The notes beneath the pieces were generated by a model. That model made no database searches, had not been told where the DNA came from, and worked only from the letters and a program-made list of their open reading frames with translations. 44,373 nt of DNA from an uncultured Pseudomonadota bacterium (GTDB lineage Bacteria > Pseudomonadota > Gammaproteobacteria > Comchoanobacterales > Comchoanobacteraceae), in the NCBI GenBank assembly GCA_913020085.1, contig CAJVZW010000011.1:1-44373 (forward strand), read 5' to 3'. Both the position numbers and the translations under genes were made by a program. Shown piece after piece: positions 25,708 through 35,282 of this stretch; positions within the stretch are counted from its first letter, which is position 1, and each line of letters begins with the position of its first letter.

Positions 25708-27590
25708 TGGAATACCTAACTTTTGATTTCTTTATACATAGTCTTGAAAGTTTTCAGCAATATTTTGCAACCAACCCACTTCAAGGCGTTCTAATGAGTA
25801 GCGCCTTTGCATTTATTGAATCCCTAGCAATTATTGGATCATTTATCCCAGGTATTGTGCTGATGTCTGTGGTTGGCTTTCTAATTGGTAGCGGGACCAT
25901 TCCTCTTATTGCAACAACAAGTGCTGTGTTAGTTGGCGCGTTTGCCGGCGATTATATCAGCTATTTGGTTGGTAAATATTACAGACAGCAAATCATCAGC
26001 TCCGCTTTGTATAAGAATAATTTAAATAAGTGGTCATATGGTGAGAAGATACTTAATAGTAATGGTGTTTCCGGAATGGTGCTAGGTAGATTGATTGGGC
26101 CTGTTAGAAGCACTATGCCTCTTATCGCAGGATTGATTGACATGCCCCTGTCGACATTTATTATGGGCGCCATTGGTTCAGTCTTGGTTTGGTCAGTATG
26201 TTATATTACTCCCTCTTTTCTTCTTGCGATGTATGCCCAATCTATGTCTATGGATATTGTAGGGAGCATGGTCAAGAGCATGCTGAGCTATGTTCTTCAT
26301 GCCTGTGTTTGTATAATACTCACTGTAACTTACGTTCAGTACAGGGCTAAACCGAATGAACAAAGTTTAAAACCGTACCTTCTAGAAATGCTTATTCTAA
26401 CCATAAGTCTTAGCTATATCATTTTACTTCTATCTTTTAACTCTGATGTGCTTGTAATTAACGAGATCATATTAAGAAAGTTACAGTCATGGCAAACATA
26501 CCCTCTCATATACCTATCCACATTTATAAGTATTGCAGCGGATAAATATACGCTTTATGGCTTTTGTACGCTTGCTAGTGCTTATCTTCTCTTAAGAAAA
26601 TCCTACTGGAGTGCTCTACTGTTTGCTTTTTCAACTTATGGAGTTGGCTTTGCAATTAAGTTTGTAAAAATTGTCATTGATTATCCACGACCGGAAATGA
26701 TGCTTAACCTATTGGGCCCGACCGCGTTCCCAAGCGGGCATACCGGGTTATATTACACTATAGCCGCTGCATTATGCGCCATGCTCGGCTTTAGCTCCCC
26801 CAAATACAGAAAAATAAGTTTTTCAATCGCCATCTTCTCTACAATTTTAGTGATGCTATCAAGGTTATATCTCGGTGCGCACTGGCTGACCGACGTCATC
26901 GGTGGCTTGATCATCGGTCAACTTTTTTACATTGGGGGCTATGCATTGGTCTACACCAATATGATTAAAATGGATCATTCTAAATCAGTCGCCAAGCAAT
27001 TAATCATCGGTTTTGTGATGATATGTATCATTGTTCCTGTTGCCCGGTTAACAAACGAAGAACTCACTTTTCATTATGACCCTAAATTATACTTGCTTGA
27101 GAATCGAAAGCACGTTGTTAAAGAGCCTCAGTGGCAATCCAGCACCCCCCACTTTATGTTGTTTGCGAATAACACGCTCGGTATACCAAGCTATCCACTT
27201 AATATCCAAATTGAGTCCGAACTGAGTACCATTGCCCATGAGCTGAATGAGTGGCAATCAACCGACTATTTCTATAAGTTATCCCCTGTCTTTCTGGGAA
27301 GAAAACCTGACCTAATCCTAAAAAATAACAACAACCCTAATCTATATATTGCGCTGTGGTCATGCGATCGCCTTTTAGACAATGGCTTACCGCTAACAGT
27401 TGGTGTTGTGAGTGAGTTCAGCCCCTCAAAAAATGGCCTGGTCATCCTGAAAGATTTTAATCAAACAGAAAAAGTGAAGATAAAGGGAATTAGCCGAACC
27501 CAATATGAACATAAAGCCAACCTGCCTTTAAATGCCCGTTTAGAGCACTGGGACGGGAAGATATTAAAATTCATACAGGATGCCGAATGA
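25704..27590 (+). CDS. DedA / PAP2 phosphatase / LssY-type C-terminal fusion membrane protein
   Basis: Three parts are visible in 628 residues. Residues about 20-210 are a DedA (SNARE-associated) domain, with [14 protein letters not shown] and [16 protein letters not shown]. Residues about 225-420 are a PAP2 lipid phosphatase with all three motifs: K-x6-RP in [13 protein letters not shown] in FPSGHTG, and SR-x5-H-x3-D in [12 protein letters not shown]. Residues about 445-625 are a soluble domain like the C-terminus of Legionella LssY. DedA proteins are linked to undecaprenyl-phosphate flipping and PAP2 enzymes to undecaprenyl-pyrophosphate dephosphorylation, so a carrier-lipid recycling role is a reasonable inference. 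Start and stop overlap lipA and the next gene by 4 bases each. Confidence 0.88.
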   Translation: MMEYLTFDFFIHSLESFQQYFATNPLQGVLMSSAFAFIESLAIIGSFIPGIVLMSVVGFLIGSGTIPLIATTSAVLVGAFAGDYISYLVGKYYRQQIISSALYKNNLNKWSYGEKILNSNGVSGMVLGRLIGPVRSTMPLIAGLIDMPLSTFIMGAIGSVLVWSVCYITPSFLLAMYAQSMSMDIVGSMVKSMLSYVLHACVCIILTVTYVQYRAKPNEQSLKPYLLEMLILTISLSYIILLLSFNSDVLVINEIILRKLQSWQTYPLIYLSTFISIAADKYTLYGFCTLASAYLLLRKSYWSALLFAFSTYGVGFAIKFVKIVIDYPRPEMMLNLLGPTAFPSGHTGLYYTIAAALCAMLGFSSPKYRKISFSIAIFSTILVMLSRLYLGAHWLTDVIGGLIIGQLFYIGGYALVYTNMIKMDHSKSVAKQLIIGFVMICIIVPVARLTNEELTFHYDPKLYLLENRKHVVKEPQWQSSTPHFMLFANNTLGIPSYPLNIQIESELSTIAHELNEWQSTDYFYKLSPVFLGRKPDLILKNNNNPNLYIALWSCDRLLDNGLPLTVGVVSEFSPSKNGLVILKDFNQTEKVKIKGISRTQYEHKANLPLNARLEHWDGKILKFIQDAE

Positions 27591-28453
27591 TTTGGCAATA
27601 TACTGGTCAGGGCTCTCAGAAAGCCAATATGGCAGAACCTCTTCTAAAGTATAATTCCTTTTGTAAAGCGTGGGGCCATTGTAGTGAAATAGCGGAGAAT
27701 TTTGGTATTAACCTTAACCAAGTTATACAAGATCCTGAAAAGATAAATCATACAGAATTTTCACAGCCACTTATTTTTGCTTATCAATATGCATTATCCC
27801 AACACATGCTGACCACACAAGAACCACCTGAGTGGGTTCTTGGTCACTCAATCGGTGAATACGCAGCTTACATTGTTGCAGGGCTTATCTCATTTGAATC
27901 AGCATTTGAGTTAATCATCACTCGAGGTAAATTAATCGGTAGCCTACCACTAAATGAGTCGGGGATGCTTGCGGTAAAAATAGACATAAACCACATCGAT
28001 ACAATTAATGATTTAATAAATGATGTTGATATTGCTGCAATAAATAGCCCCAATCAACTTGTTTTGTCAGGTAAGATATCTAGATTAAACGAACTGAAGA
28101 CCAAATTGGCAGATAAGAAAATACGCTCAATCCTGCTGAATGTATCACATGGTTTTCACTCCAGAGAAATGGATACAATACTGCCTCAATTTCATGAAAA
28201 AGCACATAAAATACTATCGAAAGAATCAGTAAGTAAGAATATTCAATATACCCGCATGTTATCTACAGTGAATAAAAAAGAACTAACAGAGGTAACCAGT
28301 GATTATCTGACAGATCATATTAGGAAAACAGTCAACTACTGGCCACTTATCAAATCAGTTAGCAACCATGTGTTTATTGAAATTGGACCTATGCCAATAT
28401 TAACAAAACTCCTAACTAAAGAAGCTATTACAACCCAAGACGCACACACTTAG
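27587..28453 (+). CDS. Malonyl-CoA:ACP acyltransferase, resembling polyketide-type AT domains
   Basis: The 288-residue protein has the acyltransferase fold: YTGQGSQ at the start, the nucleophile serine S88 in GHSIGEYAA, an arginine in TRGKLIG (about 116), the catalytic histidine region SHGFHSREM (about 187-195), and EIGPMPILTKLL at the end. FabD of E. coli has a different histidine block; SHGFHS is closer to the SHAFHS motif of malonyl-specific polyketide synthase ATs. It could be the cell's only FabD or a stand-alone AT for another pathway. No ACP, KS or other fatty-acid gene is nearby. Its 3' end overlaps the convergent gene at 28428 by 26 bases. Confidence 0.85.
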   Translation: MIWQYTGQGSQKANMAEPLLKYNSFCKAWGHCSEIAENFGINLNQVIQDPEKINHTEFSQPLIFAYQYALSQHMLTTQEPPEWVLGHSIGEYAAYIVAGLISFESAFELIITRGKLIGSLPLNESGMLAVKIDINHIDTINDLINDVDIAAINSPNQLVLSGKISRLNELKTKLADKKIRSILLNVSHGFHSREMDTILPQFHEKAHKILSKESVSKNIQYTRMLSTVNKKELTEVTSDYLTDHIRKTVNYWPLIKSVSNHVFIEIGPMPILTKLLTKEAITTQDAHT

Positions 28454-30839
28454 AGTAATGTTTATTAAAGTAGTTATCGATGACACCTTTATCGCTATTG
28501 GTGAGGGGTTCACCATCGAATGCTTCTTTTCTGTCTCCTATTGTTTTGAATAACTGGATTCTCTGTTTAGTTAGAATATTGTCCACATTTTTCTCAGTAA
28601 GAGAATGATTACTTAGTTCTTTATATAAGGAACAGCAAGAAGATTTTATGCACTCATTAAGGTCGAATTTTAATGAATAGAAATGCAAGGATAATTCTCC
28701 TACAAGATCGTTGAATATACCCTGAGCACAGCATGAATCATCAACGTACTTATGCTCTTGACCCACATCAAACATTCTGTAAATTGTCACTATCAGATTC
28801 TTTAAAAGGTCTTTTTGACGATCTCCTTTTGTATACGCAGTCGCTTTATCAAGTAATTCAAATACATCTGTCTTAAAATTTCCATTACCTTGTAATTTAT
28901 TGTAGATATGCTGATAACGTTTTTCAAAGTCCTGCATTGTTTCTGGTTCTATGTCAGAGTTGATATTCTTTCCCTTGGTCCTGTGGGCATACTCAGCTAA
29001 GCTATCTTTGTATGCAGATATGTAGGCGTTTTTAAATAAACCATCCATACCTCTCACACATTCAAGAAATTGTCCACTATAGCTTTTTTGAGCTTTTAAA
29101 AACTCAACTAGCTGCTTTGCGTTTTGTTTTCGGTCGTCAATTACAGCGGCATTCTGATTACTATCATCACCACCATAGGCCGCTGTGTAAGATGCTAGAA
29201 CTTCATCAGTATCCATAGGTGGTGGTAAAAAAATAGCTTTGTTTACACCCCTTATTGCTTCTCTGATACGTTTATCTAGAGTTTTTTCATAAGATTCATT
29301 AAACTTAAGAAGAATTCTTGGTAACACGGTGTTGTATACTGGATTAGATTCTCTCCCCCAGTTGTTTGAAACTTGTAGTAAGTGCCCGATAAGATAATCT
29401 AGCTTATCAATAGATATCATATCTATTAGCTCACTAAAGAAAGACTCATTACCATCGTAAGGAAGTGTAAGAAGATTAATTAAATAACTTAGTGACTGCG
29501 AGCTATTGTGGTATCCTTTTGCAGCCTCTCTTACTCCATTTTTGAACTCATATTTCTCTAATAGAATATGATAGTTCACGTTTAATCCACACGAAACAAC
29601 AGTCGGCCATATGTTACAGTCACATGAATAAATTTTCATGGTATCGTTTGCCAGTAAGTCAATATGCTCAGCCTGACTTGTGTGGGGAATATGAATACAA
29701 ACAGATTGAGTAAATAATGACATCAGAACGTTGTACAAATTATCACTCAAACTTGCTATGCGATTTAGCACCAGTAATTCATCATTTTTCAGTGTTTGAA
29801 TTACGCTTTGAGGAAGGACATAAGTTTCCTCAGCTTTACCATTAAATAGTTTATACTTTAGCCCAACTCTTTTCTTCCTAGAGGCTAACCGTATCTGATT
29901 TAAACTAACATCTTCAGTAATCGCAGCCACAAGACCATAAATATTCCCAGTAATCCTTCTATTCGACGTATGTAAAAATCTCAGTCTTTTAATTTCTGCA
30001 TATGAGGGAATGTAATCTCCTTGGTCCTTAATAGCCGCTTTGAGATAGTCTCTTGCCGATGCATAATCATTTTTATTGGACATGTTTGCTATTCTTAGAA
30101 TAATCTGTTGCAAATTTGCGTTTAAATAAGTAAGGATGATGGGCTTATTTGCAGACTTCAAGAAATCCATAAGCTGGCTATCAGGAATATCAAGTAAATC
30201 CCTTTGAAGGTATACTTCGTCGTTATTTTGTACTTCCAGTGCTGGAGAACTGTTTACAAAACTATTAAAAGGCTCACTCTGATACAACTTTATAGCATCC
30301 AAAAAGTTCTTGTTTAGCGTTTTAAGGCGTTTCACGCTGTAAATAGATTGTTTGACGACAACCTTTTTACTTTTAGCAGACACAAATGCTAACGCAGCAA
30401 AAACGACGCATACCAAGCAAAGTGGGTAATATGAATCGAGTGATACAGCAATAAAAGAGCTCAGTAACTTACCAATGAATGAGTTGAAACCAAATGTAAA
30501 AAATAAGTAATGTGATAGCGAATCTACTAGTAATTGTCCTAAAAATGTAAGCCCGATAATTATTGGGATGGAGGAAAAAATTACCCCTATTCTCATTTTT
30601 AATATTCCTTCCCAAATTCGTTTTATGTACTCCTCGGGGCAATCATCCTTATGTTTGTTTTGCGAATTATTTACTTTAATACTATTTCTGTATGCAGGAT
30701 AAAGGTATGAGAATAGCGCGGCTAAAAAAGCTGCAGAAGGTAAGAGGCTAATACCAAATGAGATTTGCCATAAAAAGGACAAAGTGACGGTTGCAGCAAG
30801 CGAATAATGATATAGCTTTTGCTTTATATTTTGTTTCAT
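28428..30839 (-). CDS. 803-residue membrane-anchored protein of unknown function
   Basis: I recognise no family. Four hydrophobic segments lie at about residues 12-32, 34-50, 86-112 and 122-155, then about 640 residues of soluble, mostly helical sequence with scattered cysteines and aromatics. No P-loop, kinase, protease or nuclease motif was found by eye. The gene lies directly downstream of rplQ on the same strand, so it could be read from the alpha operon, yet a structured 98-base leader separates them. The start ATG has AGGTG 6 bases upstream. The tail overlaps the convergent acyltransferase gene by 26 bases. Possible roles include a host-interaction or secretion-linked factor, but that is speculation. 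Confidence 0.85.
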   Translation of the reverse strand: MKQNIKQKLYHYSLAATVTLSFLWQISFGISLLPSAAFLAALFSYLYPAYRNSIKVNNSQNKHKDDCPEEYIKRIWEGILKMRIGVIFSSIPIIIGLTFLGQLLVDSLSHYLFFTFGFNSFIGKLLSSFIAVSLDSYYPLCLVCVVFAALAFVSAKSKKVVVKQSIYSVKRLKTLNKNFLDAIKLYQSEPFNSFVNSSPALEVQNNDEVYLQRDLLDIPDSQLMDFLKSANKPIILTYLNANLQQIILRIANMSNKNDYASARDYLKAAIKDQGDYIPSYAEIKRLRFLHTSNRRITGNIYGLVAAITEDVSLNQIRLASRKKRVGLKYKLFNGKAEETYVLPQSVIQTLKNDELLVLNRIASLSDNLYNVLMSLFTQSVCIHIPHTSQAEHIDLLANDTMKIYSCDCNIWPTVVSCGLNVNYHILLEKYEFKNGVREAAKGYHNSSQSLSYLINLLTLPYDGNESFFSELIDMISIDKLDYLIGHLLQVSNNWGRESNPVYNTVLPRILLKFNESYEKTLDKRIREAIRGVNKAIFLPPPMDTDEVLASYTAAYGGDDSNQNAAVIDDRKQNAKQLVEFLKAQKSYSGQFLECVRGMDGLFKNAYISAYKDSLAEYAHRTKGKNINSDIEPETMQDFEKRYQHIYNKLQGNGNFKTDVFELLDKATAYTKGDRQKDLLKNLIVTIYRMFDVGQEHKYVDDSCCAQGIFNDLVGELSLHFYSLKFDLNECIKSSCCSLYKELSNHSLTEKNVDNILTKQRIQLFKTIGDRKEAFDGEPLTNSDKGVIDNYFNKHYSKCVRLGL

Positions 30840-30845
30840 ATTGCA

Positions 30846-30927
30846 CCTGGTAAGTTATCAACATTTATGATGCCATAAATGCAATTGTCTTACAAACAAG
30901 CTACCAGGGGAATGTTAGTGAAACATT
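30846..30927 (-). promoter_or_regulatory. Structured leader that can sequester the ribosome-binding site of the 803-residue protein gene
   Basis: On the minus strand a 7-base arm at 30908-30902 is complementary to 30852-30846, which contains the AGG of the Shine-Dalgarno. Between them is an 8-bp hairpin (30862-30881, CATTTATG/CATAAATG, 4-base loop), and 5 bases at 30889-30893 can instead pair with 30850-30854. A separate 6-bp hairpin sits at 30911-30927, just after rplQ. None has a T-run, so these are not classical terminators. The whole may control translation of the downstream gene. Confidence 0.5.
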
Positions 30928-30937
30928 AATGCTCAGA

Positions 30938-31321
30938 TTAACTTTCAAGAACTTTTTGCCTTTCTGTCAAAACAATATAAGCCATCGGCGCAGCATCTCC
31001 AGCACGGCTACCACATTTAAGAATTCTAGTATATCCACCGTTACGCTTAGCAAAAAATGGACCCAGCTCTTTCAGAAGCTTTTCAATCACGTCTTTCTTA
31101 TGGTTTCCCAATTTGCGAATCAACTGCCTTCTAGTATGAAGAGAATCAACTTTTGATAGTGTGATTAAAGGCTCAATAAATCGCCTTAGCTCTTTAGCAC
31201 GAATAACAGTAGTTTTAATACACTCATGTTCAACTAGGCTAGCAGCCAAGTTTTGAAACATCGCTTTCCTATGGGCGCTATCGCGGCCAAATCGTCTTGT
31301 CAATTTTTGATGTGCAGTCAT
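30938..31321 (-). CDS. rplQ: 50S ribosomal protein L17
   Basis: L17 binds 23S rRNA around the peptide exit tunnel. The 127-residue sequence has the family start HQKLTRRFGRDSAHRKAMFQNLA, the HECIKTTVIRAKELR block and the C-terminal GGYTRILKCGSRAGDAAPMAYI, matching E. coli L17 (127). It is the last ribosomal gene of the alpha operon, 17 bases after rpoA. No classical terminator follows. Confidence 0.97.
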   Translation of the reverse strand: MTAHQKLTRRFGRDSAHRKAMFQNLAASLVEHECIKTTVIRAKELRRFIEPLITLSKVDSLHTRRQLIRKLGNHKKDVIEKLLKELGPFFAKRNGGYTRILKCGSRAGDAAPMAYIVLTERQKVLES

Positions 31322-31338
31322 AGTATCACCTTAGTTAT

Positions 31339-32337
31339 TTACTCGTACGCTTGTTCTGGAGAAACCCAATTCTCAATATGCATGCCCAATGCGAGTCCAT
31401 GACTAGCAAGGACAGATTTAATCTCAGCAAGTGATTTTCTTCCTAAATTAGGAGTTCTTAATAAATCACTCTCAGGTCGCTGCACTAAATCACCAATATA
31501 GTGAATATTCTCGGACTTCAGGCAGTTGGCTGCACGAACAGTTAGTTCAAGTTCATCAACTAGTTTGTAAAGAATAGGATTAACCTTATTCTTCTTAGTT
31601 GTCTCTTCACTCTCATCAATCTTCTTGAGATCAACAAACTTAGACAGCTGGTGTTGTAAGATAGTAGCAGCTCTTCTTATGGCAAAATCAGGCTGGCATG
31701 TTCCATTGGTAGTGAACATAATTTTAAGACAATCAAGGTCTGTGCGATTCTCAACACGCGCATTTTCAACTTCGTAACTAACCTGCTTAACAGGGCTATA
31801 CAAGGCGTCTAGCTCGATTGTGCCAATTGGCAATGACTCTTCCTCTCCGTCAACGATCTGTGTTGAACCAGCAGGCTGATATCCACAACCTTTTTTTGCC
31901 ACCATACGCATGTTTATGTCTTCACTACCAGTTAAATGACAAATCACATGATCTTTATTTAAAATTTCTGCATCACCATGGCAGACAATATCAGACGCCT
32001 TAACGACTCTTGGGCCAGAGACTTGAATCGACAAATCGACCTCATTTTCAGTCTCAGAAAATATCTTTACTACAACGCCCTTAAGGTTCAGTGATAGTTC
32101 AACCATATCTTCACGAATGCCTTCTGCAGATGAAAATTCGTGCATTACCCCATCAATGCTTACTCGGGAGATGGCAGCTCCTGGCATAGATGACAATAAG
32201 ATACGTCTTAGTGCGTTACCAATAGTATGACCAAATCCTCTTTCAAACGGCTGTAATGTTATTTGAAAAGTATTCTCAGCCACCTCATCAAAGGAAATGT
32301 CAGTAGGGATTAAAAAATCTGTATATATATCTTGCAT
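31339..32337 (-). CDS. rpoA: RNA polymerase alpha subunit
   Basis: Alpha dimerises to start polymerase assembly, and its C-terminal domain binds UP elements and activators. At 332 residues it is near the E. coli length (329). The N-terminal domain shows [23 protein letters not shown], and the C-terminal domain (about 255-325) shows [24 protein letters not shown] and [16 protein letters not shown]. The linker is Lys/Glu-rich. The gene follows rpsD by 18 bases in the standard alpha operon. Confidence 0.98.
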   Translation of the reverse strand: MQDIYTDFLIPTDISFDEVAENTFQITLQPFERGFGHTIGNALRRILLSSMPGAAISRVSIDGVMHEFSSAEGIREDMVELSLNLKGVVVKIFSETENEVDLSIQVSGPRVVKASDIVCHGDAEILNKDHVICHLTGSEDINMRMVAKKGCGYQPAGSTQIVDGEEESLPIGTIELDALYSPVKQVSYEVENARVENRTDLDCLKIMFTTNGTCQPDFAIRRAATILQHQLSKFVDLKKIDESEETTKKNKVNPILYKLVDELELTVRAANCLKSENIHYIGDLVQRPESDLLRTPNLGRKSLAEIKSVLASHGLALGMHIENWVSPEQAYE

Positions 32338-32355
32338 AATATCGGTACCTGAGTA

Positions 32356-32997
32356 TTAAGATTTAGAGTAAAATTCAATAACAAGACTTGGCTTGAATAA
32401 TTCCATAACAAGATCCAGTAATGGCTGATGAGTCAGCTTACCCTTCAGCTCGTCATAGTCAACATCCAGCCACTCACTTTTAGATGTACTTGCGTTACTG
32501 TCGATGTCTTTGGACAATTCAACTGCGTGCAGAATTCTTGCCTCTGATTTCGCTTTCTCAACGATTTCAATTGTATCATTCGGAGAAACAAGTGTTGATG
32601 GACTTTTGTGCACAACCCCGTTTAGAATGACTTTCTTGTGAGTTACAAGCTGCCTGGCCTCACGACGGGTAACAGCAAATCCCATACGATAAATAACATT
32701 GTCAAGTCGTGACTCAAGCAAAGTTAATAAATTCTCAGGTGTAGAACCAGCCAGTCTTTCTGCCTCACTAACAAATCGTCTGAATTGCTTATCTCGTACA
32801 CCGTAGTAACTAGAGATTGCTTTCTTCATTTCAAGCTGCTTACCAAAGTCAGATGAACGGTCAGTCCGTTTGATCGCTTTACCAGGTCGACGATCGTTCT
32901 TACATTTATCTTTGAAACTACGAGATGGTCCGAAGGCATCTAAATCCATGCCAACTGCTCGTGAAATTTTCGCTCTTGCTCCTAATGCTCTTCCCAT
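32356..32997 (-). CDS. rpsD: 30S ribosomal protein S4
   Basis: S4 nucleates assembly of the 16S 5' domain and, in E. coli, represses the alpha operon. I start at ATG 32997 (MGRALG) with AGAGG upstream, giving 213 residues; an in-frame TTG two codons earlier is less likely. The S4 RNA-binding domain (about 95-155) shows ESRLDNVIYRMGFAVTRREARQLVTHKKVILNG. The N-terminus is the cysteine-poor form without a zinc site. Compared with E. coli (206) there is a slightly longer linker before the terminal IEFYSKS. Confidence 0.97.
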   Translation of the reverse strand: MGRALGARAKISRAVGMDLDAFGPSRSFKDKCKNDRRPGKAIKRTDRSSDFGKQLEMKKAISSYYGVRDKQFRRFVSEAERLAGSTPENLLTLLESRLDNVIYRMGFAVTRREARQLVTHKKVILNGVVHKSPSTLVSPNDTIEIVEKAKSEARILHAVELSKDIDSNASTSKSEWLDVDYDELKGKLTHQPLLDLVMELFKPSLVIEFYSKS

Positions 32998-33009
32998 AAT
33001 CAACCTCTA

Positions 33010-33471
33010 CTAGTTACGCTTCTTCTTACGTCTTCTCGCACCATTGTGTGGAGACTTTGTACATTCTGTTATGCTTAATACTTTTAAGCCACTTGAGATA
33101 ATTCCACGAATCACCGCTTCACGGCCAGCACCCGCACCATTAAGTCGGATATGAACTTCAATCATGCCCATCTCTTTTGCTTTCCCACCAGCGTACTTAG
33201 CACCCTCTTCGGCCGCAAACGCAGTCGATTTCCTTGAGTTTTTCTGGTTCTGGTTGATTCCACCTGAACCTTGCACCACTGTGTCACCATTCATTGATGT
33301 AATTGTAATAATGGTATTATTGAACGTTGCAAGCACTGCAACAACACCAGTGCTTGGTGCGCGCTTCTTACCTTTACCAGCCTTTCTGTCAGGCATGGAC
33401 TTAGTTTGAGGTGCCGGTGAGGCTTTCTCAGAAGCTTTAGCTTCTGTGATATTTTGTGCATCTACTGCCAT
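33010..33471 (-). CDS. rpsK: 30S ribosomal protein S11, divergent
   Basis: S11 lies on the 30S platform near the mRNA exit. The 153-residue protein has an N-terminal extension of about 25 residues rich in Ala, Lys and Pro relative to E. coli (129). The core is identifiable from ATFNNTIITIT, NSRKSTAFAAEE, and GREAVIRGIISSG. Several usually invariant blocks differ: the GF-x-GSRKSTP segment reads INQNQKNSRKSTAF, and the C-terminus SPHNGARRRKKKRN lacks the usual PIPHNGCRPPKKRRV form. Position between rpsM and rpsD is normal. Confidence 0.95.
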   Translation of the reverse strand: MAVDAQNITEAKASEKASPAPQTKSMPDRKAGKGKKRAPSTGVVAVLATFNNTIITITSMNGDTVVQGSGGINQNQKNSRKSTAFAAEEGAKYAGGKAKEMGMIEVHIRLNGAGAGREAVIRGIISSGLKVLSITECTKSPHNGARRRKKKRN

Positions 33472-33476
33472 ATTAA

Positions 33477-33842
33477 TTACCCTTTAGTTCCTTTCCGTCG
33501 CCCTTTTCGGGTTCTGGCATTATTTTTAGTATTTTGACCGTTGACAGGCAGTCCACGACGATGCCTTTTACCTCGGTAACAACCTATATCCATTAATCGC
33601 TTAATATTAAGTCTAATTTCTCTTCTAAGATCACCTTCGATCGTAAAATCAGATACCTTAGAACGAATTTCATCCAGCTGGTCATCAGATAAATCATTGA
33701 CCTTAGTTGATGCCTCGATGCCAACGTCCATGCAAATCTTAACCGCTCGAGTCTTTCCTATTCCATATATACCCGTTAGAGCTACCCAAATGTGTTTTTT
33801 AGGTTGTAATACTCTTCCTGCGACAATTGTATTTGATGCCAT
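33477..33842 (-). CDS. rpsM: 30S ribosomal protein S13
   Basis: S13 sits at the 30S head and forms bridges to the 50S subunit. The 121-residue protein contains [21 protein letters not shown], and [27 protein letters not shown] with the basic tail that contacts P-site tRNA. The N-terminus ([16 protein letters not shown]) differs from the usual ARIAGVNIP. First large gene of the alpha operon, 10 bases after rpmJ. Confidence 0.97.
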   Translation of the reverse strand: MASNTIVAGRVLQPKKHIWVALTGIYGIGKTRAVKICMDVGIEASTKVNDLSDDQLDEIRSKVSDFTIEGDLRREIRLNIKRLMDIGCYRGKRHRRGLPVNGQNTKNNARTRKGRRKGTKG

Positions 33843-33852
33843 AATCTACCTA

Positions 33853-33969
33853 CTAACCTTGTCTTTGCTTATGTGTTCTGTCTTTGTGGCAAATCACTCT
33901 GACAACCTTATTGCGTTTTACAATTTGACAAAAACGACAAAACTTTTTTACTGATGCTCTTACTTTCAT
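33853..33969 (-). CDS. rpmJ: 50S ribosomal protein L36 (zinc-binding form)
   Basis: A 38-residue product read on the minus strand between secY and rpsM. It starts [11 protein letters not shown] and ends THKQRQG, matching L36 along its whole length. The zinc ligands C11, C14 (CRFC), C27 and H32 have the C-x2-C-x12-C-x4-H spacing of the zinc-binding form, so a zinc-dependent ribosome is implied. It lies 8 bases after secY. Confidence 0.97.
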   Translation of the reverse strand: MKVRASVKKFCRFCQIVKRNKVVRVICHKDRTHKQRQG

Positions 33970-33977
33970 ATCTACCT

Positions 33978-35282
33978 CTACCTTAATAGATCCATATTAC
34001 CTTTACGGTTCTTTTTAACCAACGAAGCGTACTGCGCTGGTATTAAATGAGACTGTATTTGACTGACAAAGTCAATCACTACAACCACAACAATTAGCAA
34101 TGACGTACCACCGAAACTAAATGGCATTTGCCACCAGCGATACATCAATTCGGGTGCAGCACATAAAACAGATAAATAGATGCATGCAACAAACGTAAGA
34201 CGCATCATGACCGTTTCAATATAATCCCGAGTCGTTTTACCAGGCCTAATACCAGGAATAATTGCACCTGAACGCTTTATATTATCAGCCATATCGCTAG
34301 GGTTATATGCCAAGCTGGTATAAAAATAACAGAAAAAACATATAGCTGCAACAAAAAGAGCAAAATAAATTGGCTGTCCTGGCTGGATCAAGTAGACGAT
34401 GTCACCAACAGGTCCGTCTAGAATATATTTAGGAATTAAGGTGTTGAACATTCCAGGAATAATAACAAGAGATGAGGCAAAAATTGCGGGTATCACACCT
34501 GCCATGTTAATTTTAAGCGGAAATACAGAACCCCTGGCAGCGGTCATCTTACCACCTTGCTGACGGGAGGGATAATTGATAGGGATTTGACGCTGAGCAC
34601 GTTCCACAAAAACAACAAGTGCAGTGAATGCTGAAGCTGCAATCAAGATTCCTATGAATGCGAGGATGTGGATTTGTCCCTGTTTTGCCTGCATAAATAA
34701 GTGCGAAACACCTTCTGGGAAACGAGATACAATACCTGCGAAAATAATCAGCGAAATACCGTTACCAACACCTTTTTCAGACATCATCTCACCGAGCCAC
34801 ATTAAGAACAAAGTGCCTGTTGATAGTGTGACTGCGGTCACAAAGTAAAATAGTAACCCTGGCTCAAGTACAAGATTCTGAGCAATCAAAAGTTTGGAGA
34901 CACCAACTGACTGCATTAGGGCAAAGCCAAGTGCAGCAAATCGCGTATACTGAGAAAGTTTCGACCGCCCTTTAGCACCTTCTTTACGAAGCTGCTCAAG
35001 TGGTGGGAAAGTCATGGATAATAGCTGGATGATGATAGAGGCTGTGATATATGGCATAACTCCTAGCGTAAACAAAGTTAGTCGAGACATTGCCCCGCCA
35101 GAGAACATATTAAATAACCCGAGCCATCCACTGCTGTGTTTATCCATAACAATTTTTAGCTGTGCCAAATCAATACCTGGAATTGGTATATGAGCACCTA
35201 CTCTGAAAACAAATATGCCAAAAACAACAAACAATAATCGTCGACTTAGCTCTTGGTAAGGATTTGCGTTCGATGCTTTCAC
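33978..35282 (-). CDS. secY: Protein translocase channel subunit SecY
   Basis: SecY forms the Sec translocation pore in the inner membrane. The 434-residue protein has ten predicted membrane segments and the conserved IPIPGID after the first, [27 protein letters not shown] (plug and second segment region) and [12 protein letters not shown]. The C-terminal cytoplasmic loop PGIRPGKTT is present. It starts with GTG, which overlaps the rplO stop by 4 bases (GTGA). Normal length (E. coli 443). Confidence 0.98.
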   Translation of the reverse strand: MKASNANPYQELSRRLLFVVFGIFVFRVGAHIPIPGIDLAQLKIVMDKHSSGWLGLFNMFSGGAMSRLTLFTLGVMPYITASIIIQLLSMTFPPLEQLRKEGAKGRSKLSQYTRFAALGFALMQSVGVSKLLIAQNLVLEPGLLFYFVTAVTLSTGTLFLMWLGEMMSEKGVGNGISLIIFAGIVSRFPEGVSHLFMQAKQGQIHILAFIGILIAASAFTALVVFVERAQRQIPINYPSRQQGGKMTAARGSVFPLKINMAGVIPAIFASSLVIIPGMFNTLIPKYILDGPVGDIVYLIQPGQPIYFALFVAAICFFCYFYTSLAYNPSDMADNIKRSGAIIPGIRPGKTTRDYIETVMMRLTFVACIYLSVLCAAPELMYRWWQMPFSFGGTSLLIVVVVVIDFVSQIQSHLIPAQYASLVKKNRKGNMDLLR

